Shown here: positions 16,518 to 23,973 of the stretch, one piece after another
How positions within the stretch are numbered: the stretch's first letter is position 1
How the letters are laid out: every line of letters starts with the position of its first letter
Source: Paenibacillus sp. W2I17
GTDB taxonomy: Bacteria; Bacillota; Bacilli; Paenibacillales; Paenibacillaceae
DNA: 64,000 nucleotides
Reading direction: 5' to 3'
NCBI RefSeq assembly: GCF_030815985.1
Contig: NZ_JAUSXM010000001.1
Span: forward strand, 6,386,001 to 6,450,000
Position numbers and translations under genes: made by a program
The notes under the pieces: generated by a model
What the model was told of the DNA's origin: nothing
Seen by the model: the letters and a program-made list of their open reading frames with translations, nothing else
Databases searched by the model: none

Positions 16518-16943
16518 ATGAGTAATAGTATCTTAATGTTGGTATTAGCGGTATCCATGATAATAGCTGGGTGTTCATCAACCGAAAAATATGAAGATAC
16601 GGTTACTGAACGTGTAATAGCATCTGATTTTATTCTCGAAGTAACAACACCAACTGTTTTAAGTACGGGTGAGACAATTAAAGTAAAAGGAACTTTAAAA
16701 TATACAGGTATTAAACCTGTTGAAGTACCTCATGGAAAACCTATCATTCGTTTTTTCTTTTCCGGTAGTAACGAGGAGCGTAATTATGCGGATGTGGGAT
16801 ATGTAACTGAGTTTAAGTCAGGTCAAGTGGTTGAGGTTGAAGATGAGTTTATAGTAACCAAAAAAGGGAAACAAAATCTCTTTGTGGATATGACCGTGGA
16901 TATCTCTTTAACCATGAATCCAATTGAAATTCTTGTGAAGTAA
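16518..16943 (+). CDS. Small lipoprotein in the array
   Basis: A 141-residue lipoprotein with a short signal (SILMLVLAVSMIIAGCSS, lipidated Cys at about residue 18). The mature domain is beta-rich (FILEVTTPTVLSTGETIKVK, FVDMTVDISLT) and resembles an immunoglobulin-like fold for intrachain-stabilised surface proteins. Function unknown. The best ribosome site, AGAGGTGAT, precedes another ATG at 16504 whose frame reads MKLLK then stops. A one-base change would give a normal MKLLKMSNSILM start, so the 5' end may be mildly damaged. Repeat R7 begins 12 bases after the stop. Confidence 0.65.
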   Translation: MSNSILMLVLAVSMIIAGCSSTEKYEDTVTERVIASDFILEVTTPTVLSTGETIKVKGTLKYTGIKPVEVPHGKPIIRFFFSGSNEERNYADVGYVTEFKSGQVVEVEDEFIVTKKGKQNLFVDMTVDISLTMNPIEILVK

Positions 16944-16954
16944 TCTGAGTAAAA

Positions 16955-16986
16955 TTGAACTGACAGAAAACGTTAGCTCAAATAAA
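16955..16986 (+). repeat. Array repeat R7 (left-type element)
   Basis: TTGAACTGACAGAAAACGTT followed by AGCTCAAATAAA, a left-type element (compare CGTTAGCTCAATAA in R3). It is the last repeat of the first array. Confidence 0.7.
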
Positions 16987-17030
16987 ATGTTTACGAAAAT
17001 AATGCCTAATTAACTCATTAAAATTGATAA

Positions 17031-17072
17031 AAAACCTCCCGTCCCGCATAATATCTGGGGTTGGGAGGTTTT
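17031..17072. terminator. Bidirectional terminator
   Basis: AAAACCTCCC (17031-17040) pairs with GGGAGGTTTT (17063-17072). The A/T-flanked stem works on both strands, for the lipoprotein gene (plus) and the HesB-like gene (minus). Confidence 0.8.
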
Positions 17073-17094
17073 GATTATAGTGCTGATTCAACGT

Positions 17095-17469
17095 TTATCG
17101 TACAAACCATCCGGTGGGCTGAGGGGCTACGTCTGCGGTATCTCGTAAATCATGGACTTTGACGTTGCTGCCATAGATCATGGAATCACTGCTTAGTCGA
17201 AACGAGGGGAAACTGTGCTCGGATTGCAGACGCAGACAGGGTTCAAAGTAAATCTGTTGCTGTTTGTTGATTACAAACGGAAGCGAACCCGCTTCTACAG
17301 TAACATCATCGCTATCCAGGTCGTTCAAGATCAGAAGTACCGCAATTCCGTCACAACCGCATCCATCGGTATCATAAAACAATTTGAAATAGCCCGGTCG
17401 ATCGCCCAGCTTTTCAGTAAGTCTTGCTTCTGCCAGCGAACTGACTTGAATGATCATGACGTCGTTCAC
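17095..17469 (-). CDS. Iron-sulfur biogenesis (HesB/YqkB-like) family protein
   Basis: A 120-124-residue protein of the HesB/IscA-related family seen in Bacillales (YqkB/YneR type). It has an A-type domain without the full Cys set: one CGCDG motif in FKLFYDTDGCGCDGIAVLL replaces the scattered three cysteines, and the beta-strand pattern (FVINKQQQIYF) fits. The function of these proteins is unsettled, perhaps iron or cluster binding. The start could be GTG at 17469 or ATG at 17457; GAGGAG lies upstream of both. About 270 bases of apparently non-coding sequence separate it from the LacI gene. Confidence 0.65.
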   Translation of the reverse strand: MNDVMIIQVSSLAEARLTEKLGDRPGYFKLFYDTDGCGCDGIAVLLILNDLDSDDVTVEAGSLPFVINKQQQIYFEPCLRLQSEHSFPSFRLSSDSMIYGSNVKVHDLRDTADVAPQPTGWFVR

Positions 17470-17663
17470 ACTCCTCTAATCTCCAATGAATTCGCTTACA
17501 ATTTAATATATGGACCATAAACGCAGATTAGAAGGTGAAATAAAGAAAATCAAACATATCCTGTGAAAATAATGACACTAATGAGTAATGCATCGGACAA
17601 TTCACGTATGAATGTCATCCCCCAAACTTCTATTGGTCCAGTGTGAAATTATTCGCACATCAA

Positions 17664-17677
17664 TGAAACCCATTTCA
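17664..17677 (+). promoter_or_regulatory. LacI-family operator upstream of the lacI-type gene
   Basis: TGAAACCCATTTCA, a TGAAA-N4-TTTCA dyad, 70 bases before the regulator gene. The same motif occurs three more times before the sugar-importer gene. It indicates autoregulation by the LacI-family protein. Confidence 0.7.
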
Positions 17678-17746
17678 TCGCCTTTCCTTATCTGGTATGA
17701 TAAGCAGGGAAAATAGGGAAAATTAGAGAAAAAGGAAGGTTCCGCT

Positions 17747-18775
17747 ATGACACCGATTACCATATACGACATCGCCAAGGAAGCAAATGTATCTGTAGCG
17801 ACGGTCTCCCGGGTGCTGAATGATACGGCGCCTGTGCGTGCAAGCACCAGGGAGAAGATTATGTCCATCATTGAAAAACACCAGTTTCAGCCCAATGCGC
17901 AGGCGCGCAGTCTGATCAAGAAAGAGACGGGCACCATTGCCATCATCCTGCCGGACATTACAAACCCCTTCTTCCCGGAAGTCTTCTGGGGTGCGGAGAA
18001 TGAGGCTCGCGGATTGGGGTATACCTTCTTTCTGTGTAATACCGCAGGCGACTACAACAGGGAATCTGAATATTTGTCCATCCTGCGAGAGAAGCGGGTA
18101 GACGGGATTATTTTTCTCGGCGGGCGAATCAATATGCAGGTCTGTCCGGATGACATGGCTCAGGAATTGATTGATATGGGCAAACGTATGCCGATCGTGC
18201 TGGTCAATGGCAATATTGCCAAAGGCGGGTTCCACCGGGTGTACACGGATGAAGGTGCAGGGGCAGCCCTTGCAGCTGAGCATTTGCTTGAACTGGGACA
18301 TCGCGATATCGCCTTTGTTGGCGGTCTGAAAGAGTTATCCACCACTATGGTCAAGGTCAGAGCTGTGCAGAAGAAACTTCGGGAGCATGGACTCGAAATA
18401 CCAAAAGAACGACAACTGCTCGGCAGCTTCTCCATCGACGACGGCAAACGGGAGATGTCCAAACTGCTGGATCGTGACAATCCGCCCACCGCAGTCATCT
18501 GCGTTAATGACAACACGGCGATTGGTGCCATCAAGTCGACGATTGAGCATGGGCTCTCCATTCCGAAGGATATATCCATTGTGGGTTATGATGATACACC
18601 GCTCGCCAGTGCCGTTATACCGGAACTGACAACTGTATCCCAGAACACGTATCAGCTTGGCAAACAGGCTGTGGACGTGCTGCATGAACTGATTAACCAA
18701 GGCAAACCGAAGAAGCAGATCGTTCTGCAACCGGAGCTGATTGTGCGTCAAAGTACAGGACCTGCTGCAAGATAA
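17747..18775 (+). CDS. LacI-family repressor of the arabinogalactan locus
   Basis: A 342-residue LacI/GalR regulator. The N-terminal helix-turn-helix and hinge are complete (TIYDIAKEANVSVATVSRVL, then NDTAPVRASTREKI). The periplasmic-binding-protein-like effector domain follows (IAIILPDITNPFFPEVFWGA, VDGIIFLGG, GYDDTPLAS). It should bind DNA as a dimer and release it on binding a sugar, probably a galacto- or arabino-oligosaccharide. AAAGGAAGG precedes the ATG. Four TGAAA-N4-TTTCA operators, one before its own gene and three before the importer gene, are its likely targets. Confidence 0.93.
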   Translation: MTPITIYDIAKEANVSVATVSRVLNDTAPVRASTREKIMSIIEKHQFQPNAQARSLIKKETGTIAIILPDITNPFFPEVFWGAENEARGLGYTFFLCNTAGDYNRESEYLSILREKRVDGIIFLGGRINMQVCPDDMAQELIDMGKRMPIVLVNGNIAKGGFHRVYTDEGAGAALAAEHLLELGHRDIAFVGGLKELSTTMVKVRAVQKKLREHGLEIPKERQLLGSFSIDDGKREMSKLLDRDNPPTAVICVNDNTAIGAIKSTIEHGLSIPKDISIVGYDDTPLASAVIPELTTVSQNTYQLGKQAVDVLHELINQGKPKKQIVLQPELIVRQSTGPAAR

Positions 18776-18793
18776 AGGGCCTGTAATTGGAAA

Positions 18794-18807
18794 AGAAAGC
18801 GTTGACA
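18794..18807 (+). promoter_or_regulatory. Near-consensus cre site overlapping the -35
   Basis: AGAAAGCGTTGACA matches the CcpA consensus TGWAANCGNTNWCA at 13 of 14 positions and includes the -35 hexamer of the importer promoter. It predicts carbon catabolite repression. Confidence 0.6.
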
Positions 18808-18831
18808 TTTCCTCGAAGGGTGAAATATAAT
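18802..18831 (+). promoter_or_regulatory. Sigma-A promoter of the sugar importer operon
   Basis: TTGACA (18802-18807), 18 bases, TATAAT (18826-18831). Operators lie from 12 bases after the -10 onward, so the repressor would block initiation or clearance. Confidence 0.8.
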
Positions 18832-18842
18832 GAGTGCGTGAA

Positions 18843-18916
18843 TGAAACCCCTTTCATAAAGTGGAACGGGTTTTATGTTTCAGCTTAATGAAACCCATTT
18901 CATGAAACGGGTTTCA
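18843..18916 (+). promoter_or_regulatory. Three LacI-family operators, two directly abutting
   Basis: TGAAACCCCTTTCA (18843-18856), TGAAACCCATTTCA (18889-18902) and TGAAACGGGTTTCA (18903-18916). The last two touch with no spacer. All share TGAAA-N4-TTTCA with the site before the regulator gene. Confidence 0.75.
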
Positions 18917-18955
18917 GTGTAGTCATCCATTCATTATATCAAGGGGGCGTAACGT

Positions 18956-20227
18956 ATGAGAAGAAGTCTAAAGGTCATTTCGTTATTGATGCTGGTCATG
19001 GTAATGGGTCTGACAGCCTGTAGCAGCGGGAGTAAAAACGGTTCTTCCGGCGAGTCCGGTGGCAAGGTTGATTTGAGCATGACGATCTGGGGCTCGGAGG
19101 ATGAGAAGAAGATTTATCAGGAACGACTCGACATTGTGAAACAGACGTATCCCGATATTAACGTGAAGCTGAACGTGGTTGCAGGGGATTATGACCAGAA
19201 GGTACAGACCATGATCGCCGGAGGAACGGCACCGGACATCATGATGATTGCCGAGAACTATCAGGCTTACGCCTCCAAGAATCAGATTATACCGCTGGAT
19301 GACATGATTCAAGCGAACAATGTGAACATGTCCGAGCGTTATTCCGATGATATCGCAAACCTGATGAAGTATGATGGCAAACAATTTGGTTTGCCGGATC
19401 GGGCAGGCGCGATGGTCCTCTTTTATAACAAAGATCTGTTCGACAAGGCTGGGGTGGAATATCCAACCAAAGATTGGACGCAGGATGATCTAATGGCGGC
19501 AGCTCAGAAGCTGACGGTGAAGGAGAATGGCAAAACGGTTCAATGGGGTTACTATCCGGGCAGCTGGTGGCCGCAGTGGATGCAGCTGATCTACCAGAAC
19601 GGTGGCTCACTGTTCGATGAGAGTGGCAAACCAACCTTCAATACAGAGCCTGTGCGGAAAGCATTACAATTCATGAATGACCTGACCTTCACACACGGTG
19701 CGGGACCAACGCCAACCGAGATTGCCGACATGGGGAATATCGGAGCTGATCCGCTGTTCGCTCAAGGCAAGATCGCGATGGAAACGACAGGGTTCTGGAA
19801 CATCGGTTCACTTGCCAAGGTGGAAGGCATTAATTGGGATATCTCTCCGGTATGGGGCGAAACAAACGCATTCTTTAACGGGTTAACGATTACCAACGCA
19901 TCCAAACACAAGGAAGAAGCATTCAAAGTAATTGAAGCACTGACCACACCGGAAGCACAGATGCCAATGGTCAAAGCGGGTCAGGATGCTCCTGCAACCA
20001 AAGCAGGTCTGTCCAGTGATGAATTCCTCAATGCTGAATACGGCGGCAAAAAAATCAACATGGCTGCGTTCAGTGAATCAACGATCTATGCAGAACCATT
20101 CAACCCGCAATGGAACGAAATGATGAAGCTCATTAACGATAAGCTGGGTGTCTACTTCAACAACAAAGCCACGCTTGATGATACCGTAACCGAAATTCAG
20201 AGTGGACTGGAAAGACTCTACAAATAG
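18956..20227 (+). CDS. Sugar ABC transporter substrate-binding lipoprotein
   Basis: A 423-residue family-1 solute-binding protein with a lipoprotein signal (LLMLVMVMGLTACSSG, Cys at about residue 22). The mature part begins VDLSMTIWGSEDEKK and has the usual MIAGGTAPDIMMI and GSWWPQWMQLIYQNGGSLFD segments. Such proteins bind oligosaccharides outside the membrane. Position upstream of two permeases and GH30/GH35 genes suggests galactan- or arabinogalactan-derived oligosaccharides. AGGGGGCG lies ahead of the ATG. First gene of the LacI-controlled operon. Confidence 0.92.
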   Translation: MRRSLKVISLLMLVMVMGLTACSSGSKNGSSGESGGKVDLSMTIWGSEDEKKIYQERLDIVKQTYPDINVKLNVVAGDYDQKVQTMIAGGTAPDIMMIAENYQAYASKNQIIPLDDMIQANNVNMSERYSDDIANLMKYDGKQFGLPDRAGAMVLFYNKDLFDKAGVEYPTKDWTQDDLMAAAQKLTVKENGKTVQWGYYPGSWWPQWMQLIYQNGGSLFDESGKPTFNTEPVRKALQFMNDLTFTHGAGPTPTEIADMGNIGADPLFAQGKIAMETTGFWNIGSLAKVEGINWDISPVWGETNAFFNGLTITNASKHKEEAFKVIEALTTPEAQMPMVKAGQDAPATKAGLSSDEFLNAEYGGKKINMAAFSESTIYAEPFNPQWNEMMKLINDKLGVYFNNKATLDDTVTEIQSGLERLYK

Positions 20228-20328
20228 AGGATTTTTCTGAACATGCACAAATAGCAGCGACAGCAGGACAGGTGGAATCGGCGTGAATGCGGGTTCCATC
20301 TGCTCTCTGCGTCATGGGAGGGCTTAAC

Positions 20329-21216
20329 GTGAGAAAAAAGGACGGGAAATGGTTCTACATCTTCATCTCGCCTTGGCTGATCGGGTTTCTGGGGCTGACC
20401 CTGGGTCCGATCCTGTTTTCCATCTATATGAGCTTCACGAATTGGGATCTGTTCCAGTCCCCTGAATTCATCGGTATCGACAATTACAAAACGTTACTGA
20501 CCGATGATCCGATCTTCTGGAAATCCGTCGGCAATACATTCTTCTATGCACTGATATCCATTCCACTGGGCATGTCGATCTCGCTCTGGATTGCATATTA
20601 CCTGAACAAAAAAATCAAAGGGATCACCTTCTTCCGTATTCTGTTCTATCTGCCGTCGGTTGTTCCGGTGGTTGCGAGTTCATTGCTCTTCATCCACTTG
20701 CTTGCGCCAACTGAAGGATTGATCAACCAGGCACTTGCGATCTTCGGTATTCAGGGTCCTGCCTGGCTTCTTGATCCCAACTGGGTTAAGCCTGCATTGA
20801 TTCTCATGTCCTTATGGGGTGTGGGTGGTGGCGTGGTATTGCTGCTTGCAGGGATGAAAGGCATTCCACAGGAACTGTACGAGGCCGCTGCCATCGATGG
20901 GGCGAAAAGTACACAATCGTTCTTCCATATTACATTCCCTATGCTGACTCCCGTCATCTTCTTCAATCTCGTGACTGGCATGATTGGGGCGCTCCAGACC
21001 TTCGCGCAGGTATTCATCGTTACTGCCGGGGGACCTGACAATTCAAGTCAGATGGTTGTTCCCTACTTGTTCCAGAATGCGTTCCAATTCTACAAAATGG
21101 GATATGCATCGGCGATTGCCTGGGTACTATTCATCATCATCATGGCGTTGACACTCGTTGTATTCCGTTCATCGGCGCTATGGGTGCACTACGAGGAGGG
21201 AAAAGCCAATGAGTAA
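20329..21216 (+). CDS. Sugar ABC transporter permease 1 (MalF/UgpA type)
   Basis: A 295-residue inner-membrane permease with six helices and the EAA loop that docks on the ATPase (EAAAIDGAKSTQSFFHITFP). I start at the GTG at 20329 (VRKKDGKWF), with GGGAGGG just upstream, instead of an upstream in-frame ATG without a site. It pairs with the next gene, which it overlaps by eight bases. No ATPase is encoded here; such importers in Bacillota normally share an MsmX-type ATPase encoded elsewhere. Confidence 0.93.
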   Translation: MRKKDGKWFYIFISPWLIGFLGLTLGPILFSIYMSFTNWDLFQSPEFIGIDNYKTLLTDDPIFWKSVGNTFFYALISIPLGMSISLWIAYYLNKKIKGITFFRILFYLPSVVPVVASSLLFIHLLAPTEGLINQALAIFGIQGPAWLLDPNWVKPALILMSLWGVGGGVVLLLAGMKGIPQELYEAAAIDGAKSTQSFFHITFPMLTPVIFFNLVTGMIGALQTFAQVFIVTAGGPDNSSQMVVPYLFQNAFQFYKMGYASAIAWVLFIIIMALTLVVFRSSALWVHYEEGKANE

Positions 21217-22054
21217 TCCATCGACTGTGGAGAAGACGATATCCTATATTTTTCTGATTCTGGTCGGGGTGCTGCTTGCTTCGCCTTTCCTGTACATGAT
21301 CTCCATTGCACTGGCAAGTGACGCAACAACCGTCAAATCAGCCTTTACCTTCGTTCCAATGGAGTTCCAATGGTCGAACTTTTATACGATTTTTACGAAT
21401 AACAATCTTGGCACGTATCTCAAAAACTCGGTCATCATTACCGTCTTTACGATTGTCGGATCGGTATTATCAGCTTCGATCGTATCCTACGGCTTTGCCC
21501 GCATCAAGGCAAAAGGCAGCCGTTTCCTGTTTATTGTGTTGCTCAGTACGATGATGATTCCGGGTGAGGTGACGATGGTACCGCAGTTCATCATCTTCCG
21601 TCATCTGGACTGGATTAATACATTTTACCCGCTGATCGTACCGAGCTTCTTCGCCGGAGCGTTCAACGTATTCCTGATTCGGCAGTTTGTCATGAGTATT
21701 CCCAAATCACTGGATGAAGCCGCCATGATCGATGGTATGGGGCACCCGGGAATCTACTGGAAGATCATCATGCCACTGACTTATCCGATACTTGCTGCTA
21801 TTGCGATCTTCTCATTCTCCTATAACTGGGGGAACTTCATGGGGCCGCTCATCTATATCAATGATCCGGAGAAAATGCCGCTGGCACTCGGAGTGCAGCT
21901 GTTGACTACGGTAGGTGGCGGGCAGATGCCGCCATGGAACCTTGTGATGATCGCTTCCCTGTTCCTCACTATTCCGATGGTGCTGGTATATCTGTTCGGA
22001 CAACGTTATGTCTATGAAGCCAACATTAGCGGCGGAAGCAGCGGAATCAAGTAA
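21209..22054 (+). CDS. Sugar ABC transporter permease 2 (MalG/UgpE type)
   Basis: A 281-residue permease with six helices, an EAA loop (DEAAMIDGMGHPGIYWKIIM) and the conserved PxxMxxIPxxLDEAA order. The ATG at 21209 follows GGAGGG and lies inside the end of the previous gene (AATGAGTAA). It forms the heterodimeric channel with permease 1. A GH30 gene follows 93 bases later in the same direction. Confidence 0.93.
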   Translation: MSNPSTVEKTISYIFLILVGVLLASPFLYMISIALASDATTVKSAFTFVPMEFQWSNFYTIFTNNNLGTYLKNSVIITVFTIVGSVLSASIVSYGFARIKAKGSRFLFIVLLSTMMIPGEVTMVPQFIIFRHLDWINTFYPLIVPSFFAGAFNVFLIRQFVMSIPKSLDEAAMIDGMGHPGIYWKIIMPLTYPILAAIAIFSFSYNWGNFMGPLIYINDPEKMPLALGVQLLTTVGGGQMPPWNLVMIASLFLTIPMVLVYLFGQRYVYEANISGGSSGIK

Positions 22055-22147
22055 CACAGATAGTGTCTGTAGTGATTGTATGTACTGAACCTGATGTTCA
22101 AGGTCAATGGAGTAATCAACGTACATGGAGAAAGGATTGTTTAGCCC

Positions 22148-23644
22148 ATGGCGCATAAAGAACAACGCAGCAGAGGCAAACGGAACTATATCCTCATGGG
22201 TGTAGCCCTGATTGCCCTGCTGGCAGGAGGAGGAATTGTTATCAATCATTTTGCCAATGAATCATCCAAAACACTTGTATTCCAAGAGGAACCGGTACGT
22301 CTGAAGCTGGATCAGTCCTATGATCATTTTGAAGGTTGGGGTACGTCACTTGCCTGGTGGGCCAACGATCTTGGCGGTTGGAAGGATCAGGCGAAGGTTA
22401 GTGAAGTGATGGATCTGGTCTTTGACCCGGAGAAAGGATTAGGTCTTAACATCGTTCGTTACAATATCGGCGGTGAGGAAAATCCGGAGATGAAAGCTCT
22501 TCGTCCCGGCGGGGATGTACCTGGCTTCCAGCCTGAACCTGGAGAGTGGGACTGGGATGCTGATGCAGGTCAGCGTGCTGTATTACAAGGCTCGATGGAG
22601 CGTGGCGTGAACATTGCCGAAGCATTCTCCAATTCACCACCTTACTGGATGACGATCAGTGGATCCGTTACCGGAGCTGTGGATGGCAGCAATAATCTGC
22701 GTGACGATCAGTATGATGCGTTTGCCGATTATCTGACCGAAGTTGTGAAGCATTATCGGGACGAGTGGGGGATCACCTTCCGCACGCTGAATCCGCTTAA
22801 TGAACCTTCCTCCGACTGGTGGAAGAAGGGCAATATGCAGGAAGGCAGTCATTTTACGAATGAGAAACAGGCCGAGATTATCAAGAAAGTTGCTGCATCG
22901 TTGAAGAGCAAAGGACTGGATGGAACCGTCATTAGTGCCGCGGACGATAACAGCATTGATGAGACGGTGTTTAATTTCAACCTCTATGATCAGGACGCGC
23001 TGGACGTAATCCAGCAGATCAATACCCACTCCTATAATGGTAGCAAAATGGAAGAGCTGCGCACGCTGGCAGAACGCCATGGCAAAAAACTGTGGATGTC
23101 CGAGTACGGAACCGGCGGCAGCGAGCCGCACAGTCATGAGGATATGACCTCGGTGCAGGAGTTGGCGGAGCGGATCATGTTTGATCTGAAAATCATGCAG
23201 CCATCCGCCTGGGTATACTGGCAGGCCGTTGAAGATGAAGGGGCCAATAACAATTGGGGCTTCATTCATGCCAATTTCAACGGAGAAGAGCAATATGAGA
23301 TGACCAAACAGTATTATGGCATGGCCCAGTTCACGAAGTTCATTCGTCCTGGCGCGACAATTATTCCAACCGATGATGGACGCACGCTGGCTGCTTATGA
23401 CGCGGAAGGTCAGAGATTGGTGCTGGTGATTCGTAATGAATTGTCAGCGGGAACAACGGCGTTTGAACTGGAAGGGTATACGTATGGAAAATCAGCCACC
23501 GCGCAGGTGTATCAGACTTCACCGGATCGGAACATGGAACAGCTTGAAGACATTCCGGTGTATGCCAACGGACTGGAAGTACCTACGGCCGACAACTCCA
23601 TTACAACGGTTGTACTGGAAGGCGTGACCTTGCAGGGGAACTGA
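22148..23644 (+). CDS. GH30 family glycosidase, membrane-anchored (endo-beta-1,6-galactanase-like)
   Basis: A 498-residue GH30 enzyme. A basic start and one hydrophobic helix (about residues 13-33) with no lipobox suggest a membrane anchor facing outward. Features: FEGWGTSLAWWANDLGG at the start of the barrel, acid/base Glu in NPLNEPSSDWW, and nucleophile Glu in LWMSEYGTGG. The GWGTSLAWWA signature is typical of GH30 subfamily 5 endo-beta-1,6-galactanases, which cut the side chains of type II arabinogalactan. The substrate is inferred from this resemblance and the locus. It is followed by one truncated and one complete copy of the 178-bp repeat. Confidence 0.85.
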   Translation: MAHKEQRSRGKRNYILMGVALIALLAGGGIVINHFANESSKTLVFQEEPVRLKLDQSYDHFEGWGTSLAWWANDLGGWKDQAKVSEVMDLVFDPEKGLGLNIVRYNIGGEENPEMKALRPGGDVPGFQPEPGEWDWDADAGQRAVLQGSMERGVNIAEAFSNSPPYWMTISGSVTGAVDGSNNLRDDQYDAFADYLTEVVKHYRDEWGITFRTLNPLNEPSSDWWKKGNMQEGSHFTNEKQAEIIKKVAASLKSKGLDGTVISAADDNSIDETVFNFNLYDQDALDVIQQINTHSYNGSKMEELRTLAERHGKKLWMSEYGTGGSEPHSHEDMTSVQELAERIMFDLKIMQPSAWVYWQAVEDEGANNNWGFIHANFNGEEQYEMTKQYYGMAQFTKFIRPGATIIPTDDGRTLAAYDAEGQRLVLVIRNELSAGTTAFELEGYTYGKSATAQVYQTSPDRNMEQLEDIPVYANGLEVPTADNSITTVVLEGVTLQGN

Positions 23645-23650
23645 TAGCAG

Positions 23651-23708
23651 CACTCGGAAGGTTGTTCGGTCATCTGAGTGCTGGTGTAGATTGTCTTTTA
23701 GTTCAACG
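23651..23708 (+). repeat. 178-bp repeat, truncated copy D (3' end only)
   Basis: CGGAAGGTTGTTCGGTCATC then TGAGTG...GTGTAGA...TTTTAGTTCAA matches the 3' third of the repeat copies at 23764, 28817 and 49145. The 5' two thirds are absent. It starts seven bases after the GH30 stop and lies 56 bases before complete copy A. Confidence 0.7.
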
Positions 23709-23763
23709 GATTTGTTTCGCCTTATATTGTAAATGAACAACAGGACGTATGAACCTATATAAA

Positions 23764-23941
23764 TTAAACTAAACATTTACACAGAAACGGAGAGGACAGA
23801 AAAAACCTGAAGAAGCGAAGCGTTCGCCTTTATCCCCGGATTTTCCCTTTGAGAAAAGGGAATCAAAAAAAATCTGGGGATAACAGCGATCGGAAGGTTG
23901 TTCTGTCATCGAAGTGTGCAGTGTAAATAATTTTAGTTCAA
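23764..23941 (+). repeat. 178-bp structured repeat, copy A
   Basis: Ends are inverted (TTAAACTAAACATTTACAC against GTGTAAAT...TTTAGTTCAA). Inside, GACAGAA (23795-23801) pairs with TTCTGTC (23901-23907), TTATCCCC.GATTTT pairs with AAAATC.GGGGATAA, and a TTCCCTTT/AAAGGGAA hairpin caps it. It ends 32 bases before the TTG start of the GH35 gene. Together with copy D it fills the 329-base gap between the GH30 and GH35 genes. Confidence 0.85.
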
Positions 23942-23973
23942 TTTATATCAATAAAGAGAAGGAGGGGATAACT

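Noticed and set aside
12165..16986. Classical integron attC sites
   Set aside because: The repeats have inverted CTAAC/GTTAG ends but do not fit the RYYYAAC...GTTRRRY consensus, and no integron integrase is in the window. I describe them only as cassette-like.
22634..23293. Long minus-strand reading inside the GH30 gene
   Set aside because: It mirrors a well-supported GH30 gene with catalytic motifs; no ribosome site or family resemblance on the minus strand.
23764..23941. Known riboswitch class for the 178-bp element
   Set aside because: I could not match its conserved parts to any riboswitch motif I know, and the terminal inverted repeats equally suggest a mobile element.
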